15,355 nt of DNA. Origin: CAZTCJ01 sp964612085. Lineage in GTDB: Bacteria > Pseudomonadota > Alphaproteobacteria > JAJFIK01. The notes under the pieces were generated by a model. It was not told the origin of the DNA, searched no databases, and worked only from the letters and a program-made list of their open reading frames with translations. Below, piece after piece: positions 14,405 through 15,355 of this stretch (the stretch's first letter is position 1; each line of letters begins with the position of its first letter). Where the stretch lies: NCBI GenBank assembly GCA_964612085.1, contig CAZTCJ010000087.1, positions 1-15,355 on the forward strand. The letters run 5' to 3'. Made by a program: the position numbers and the translations under genes.

Positions 14405-15187
14405 TCACTCCTCGAAACCGACAAAGACCGCGGCCTCATCCACCGCTTTCCGGCGGGACACCACGTCGTTCGCCGGAAAGCTCTCGTCAGGATACCCCAT
14501 GGCGATACAGATCATGATGACCTGATCGTCCGGAATGCCCGCATGCTCCCGCACGACCGGCGACTGCATGATGCCCTGGCTGTTGATGACGCAGCCGAGC
14601 CCGCGCGACCAGGCGGCATTGACCAGGGCATTGGCGACGCCGCCGCAGTCGAACGGTGCGATATCGCCGCCATGGATCGAGCGGTCATAGGTCACGACGA
14701 TGGACACAGGCGCGTCGAACTGCCGAAAGCCGCGCAACACCCAGTCCTGACGTTTCTCCTTGTCGTGCCGCTCGATCCCCATGGCCGCGAAAAGCTGCTT
14801 GGCGATCTCGATCTGGCGTTCCCGGTGCACCCCTTCATAGGCGCCATGGCTACGGAATTCGCGGGAGTCCGGCACGCCCGCCAGATTACGCTCCGTATTG
14901 CCCGCACGGATCCGGTCGAGCGGTTCTCCGGAAACCACATAAAAATTCCAGGGCTGGGTATTGAGCGACGACGGCGCGCGCATGGCGATCCGGATGATTT
15001 CCTGGATCACAGCCTTCGGCACCGGATCGGGCTTGTAGCCGCGAATGCTCCTGCGGCTTAAGACGACATCATCATAGTCCATCGAAGATCCTTTATCGCG
15101 CAGGCACAGTTCGTCCGCACGCGCCTTGATCCGCGCCTTACGCTCCGGCGGGAAATCCTTCACGACATCGTCGAATATGCGTCCCAT
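14405..15187 (-). CDS. Nitroreductase-family FMN oxidoreductase with N-terminal extension
   Basis: The core is an FMN-dependent nitroreductase-family protein that uses NAD(P)H to reduce nitro- or quinone-like substrates; the physiological substrate is unknown. From ATG 15187 the product has 260 residues. The FMN-binding motif LSRRSIRGY lies at 43-51 and PSSLNTQPWNFYV at 72-84, with the C-terminal core GGVANALVNAAWSRGLGCV (182-200). An internal ATG at 15082 (residue 36) has AAAGGA 6 nt upstream and would give 225 residues, the normal family length. The first 35 residues (MGRIFDDVVKDFPPERKARI and on) look instead like the N-terminus of XRE-type antitoxins. Both starts have good ribosome sites; GAGGAG, 7 nt before 15187, sits in a small CCTCA/TGAGG hairpin. 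I keep the longer form, with the start open. Confidence 0.85.
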   Translation of the reverse strand: MGRIFDDVVKDFPPERKARIKARADELCLRDKGSSMDYDDVVLSRRSIRGYKPDPVPKAVIQEIIRIAMRAPSSLNTQPWNFYVVSGEPLDRIRAGNTERNLAGVPDSREFRSHGAYEGVHRERQIEIAKQLFAAMGIERHDKEKRQDWVLRGFRQFDAPVSIVVTYDRSIHGGDIAPFDCGGVANALVNAAWSRGLGCVINSQGIMQSPVVREHAGIPDDQVIMICIAMGYPDESFPANDVVSRRKAVDEAAVFVGFEE

Positions 15188-15215
15188 TTTCGTTCTCCTC
15201 AACCTGAGGAAAAAA

Positions 15216-15355
15216 GCGCCAGATGGCCTGTAAGCCGGGTTCTGTCCCCGCGTGAGCGGGGGATGGCCATTCATCTGGGACGCCCATCGCTGGACGCCTC
15301 GCGCGACCGACCCGGGCGGCGATCCGGAAAACGCGATCCGGGCCTCGAAAGGCCC
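15216..15355 (-). ncRNA. rnpB: RNase P RNA, 3' part (5' part beyond the window)
   Basis: The minus strand shows the conserved 3' region of bacterial type A RNase P RNA, the ribozyme that trims tRNA 5' leaders. Recognisable elements are CCCGGGT near 15318, CCAGATGAATGGCC (about 15284-15271) and the near-universal ACAGAACCCGGCTTA (about 15246-15232), matching the Escherichia coli RNA at these places. The 3' end is taken at about 15216, where a run of six U (15215-15210) begins. The final CUGGCGC would pair with the missing 5' end as helix P1 and probably act as terminator hairpin. The full RNA should be about 400 nt, so roughly a third is here. Confidence 0.95.

Noticed and set aside
1..15355. 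CRISPR array, insertion sequence, tRNA gene, prophage or defence genes
   Set aside because: No regularly spaced repeats, transposase or integrase motifs, or tRNA-like sequence were seen on either strand. Only rnpB was found as an RNA gene.

Overview
The window is part of a photosynthesis gene cluster from a purple phototrophic alphaproteobacterium, followed by a flank of ordinary genes. It carries bacteriochlorophyll genes (bchX, bchC, bchI, bchD, bchO) and carotenoid genes of the spirilloxanthin/spheroidene branch (crtE, crtF, crtD, crtC). The base composition is GC-rich, with heavy open-frame shadowing on the opposite strands. The gene order and the RNase P RNA at the right edge fit Alphaproteobacteria; I cannot name the genus from the sequence alone.

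Layout. (1) Positions 1-3694, minus strand: crtE-crtF-bchC-bchX, cut by the window edge inside bchX. This is the left part of the classical crtEF-bchCXYZ superoperon. (2) Positions 3790-6191, plus strand: crtD-crtC, divergent from crtE. (3) Positions 6196-11500, minus strand: bchI-bchD-bchO (magnesium chelatase genes), then a DUF3422 membrane protein and a 51-residue single-span membrane protein not previously listed among the long ORFs. (4) Positions 11703-12143, minus strand: a periplasmic c2-type cytochrome with its own bidirectional hairpin terminator. (5) Positions 12281-15355: an AMP-forming acyl-CoA ligase, a VOC-fold protein, a nitroreductase with an odd N-terminal leader, and the 3' part of rnpB.

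How the genes work together. CrtE supplies GGPP for carotenoids. CrtC hydrates, CrtD desaturates and CrtF methylates the acyclic carotenoid ends. BchI, BchD and BchO serve Mg insertion into protoporphyrin IX. BchX is the iron protein of chlorophyllide a reductase, and BchC oxidises the 3-hydroxyethyl group of bacteriochlorophyllide. The cytochrome is a plausible electron carrier to the reaction centre.

The most striking non-coding signal is regulatory. TGT-N12-ACA palindromes, the binding sequence of the oxygen/light repressor PpsR/CrtJ, occur as tandem pairs with exactly 8 bp between the two sites. The pair is perfect in front of bchC and near-perfect between crtE and crtD, where one 18-mer is identical to that at bchC; a decayed version lies in front of bchI. 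At bchC and crtD the pair overlaps matching -35/-10 elements in the same geometry. I did not find a clearly new system. The least explained items are the DUF3422/small membrane protein pair behind the Mg-chelatase genes, the missing canonical crtC start, and the antitoxin-like leader of the nitroreductase.
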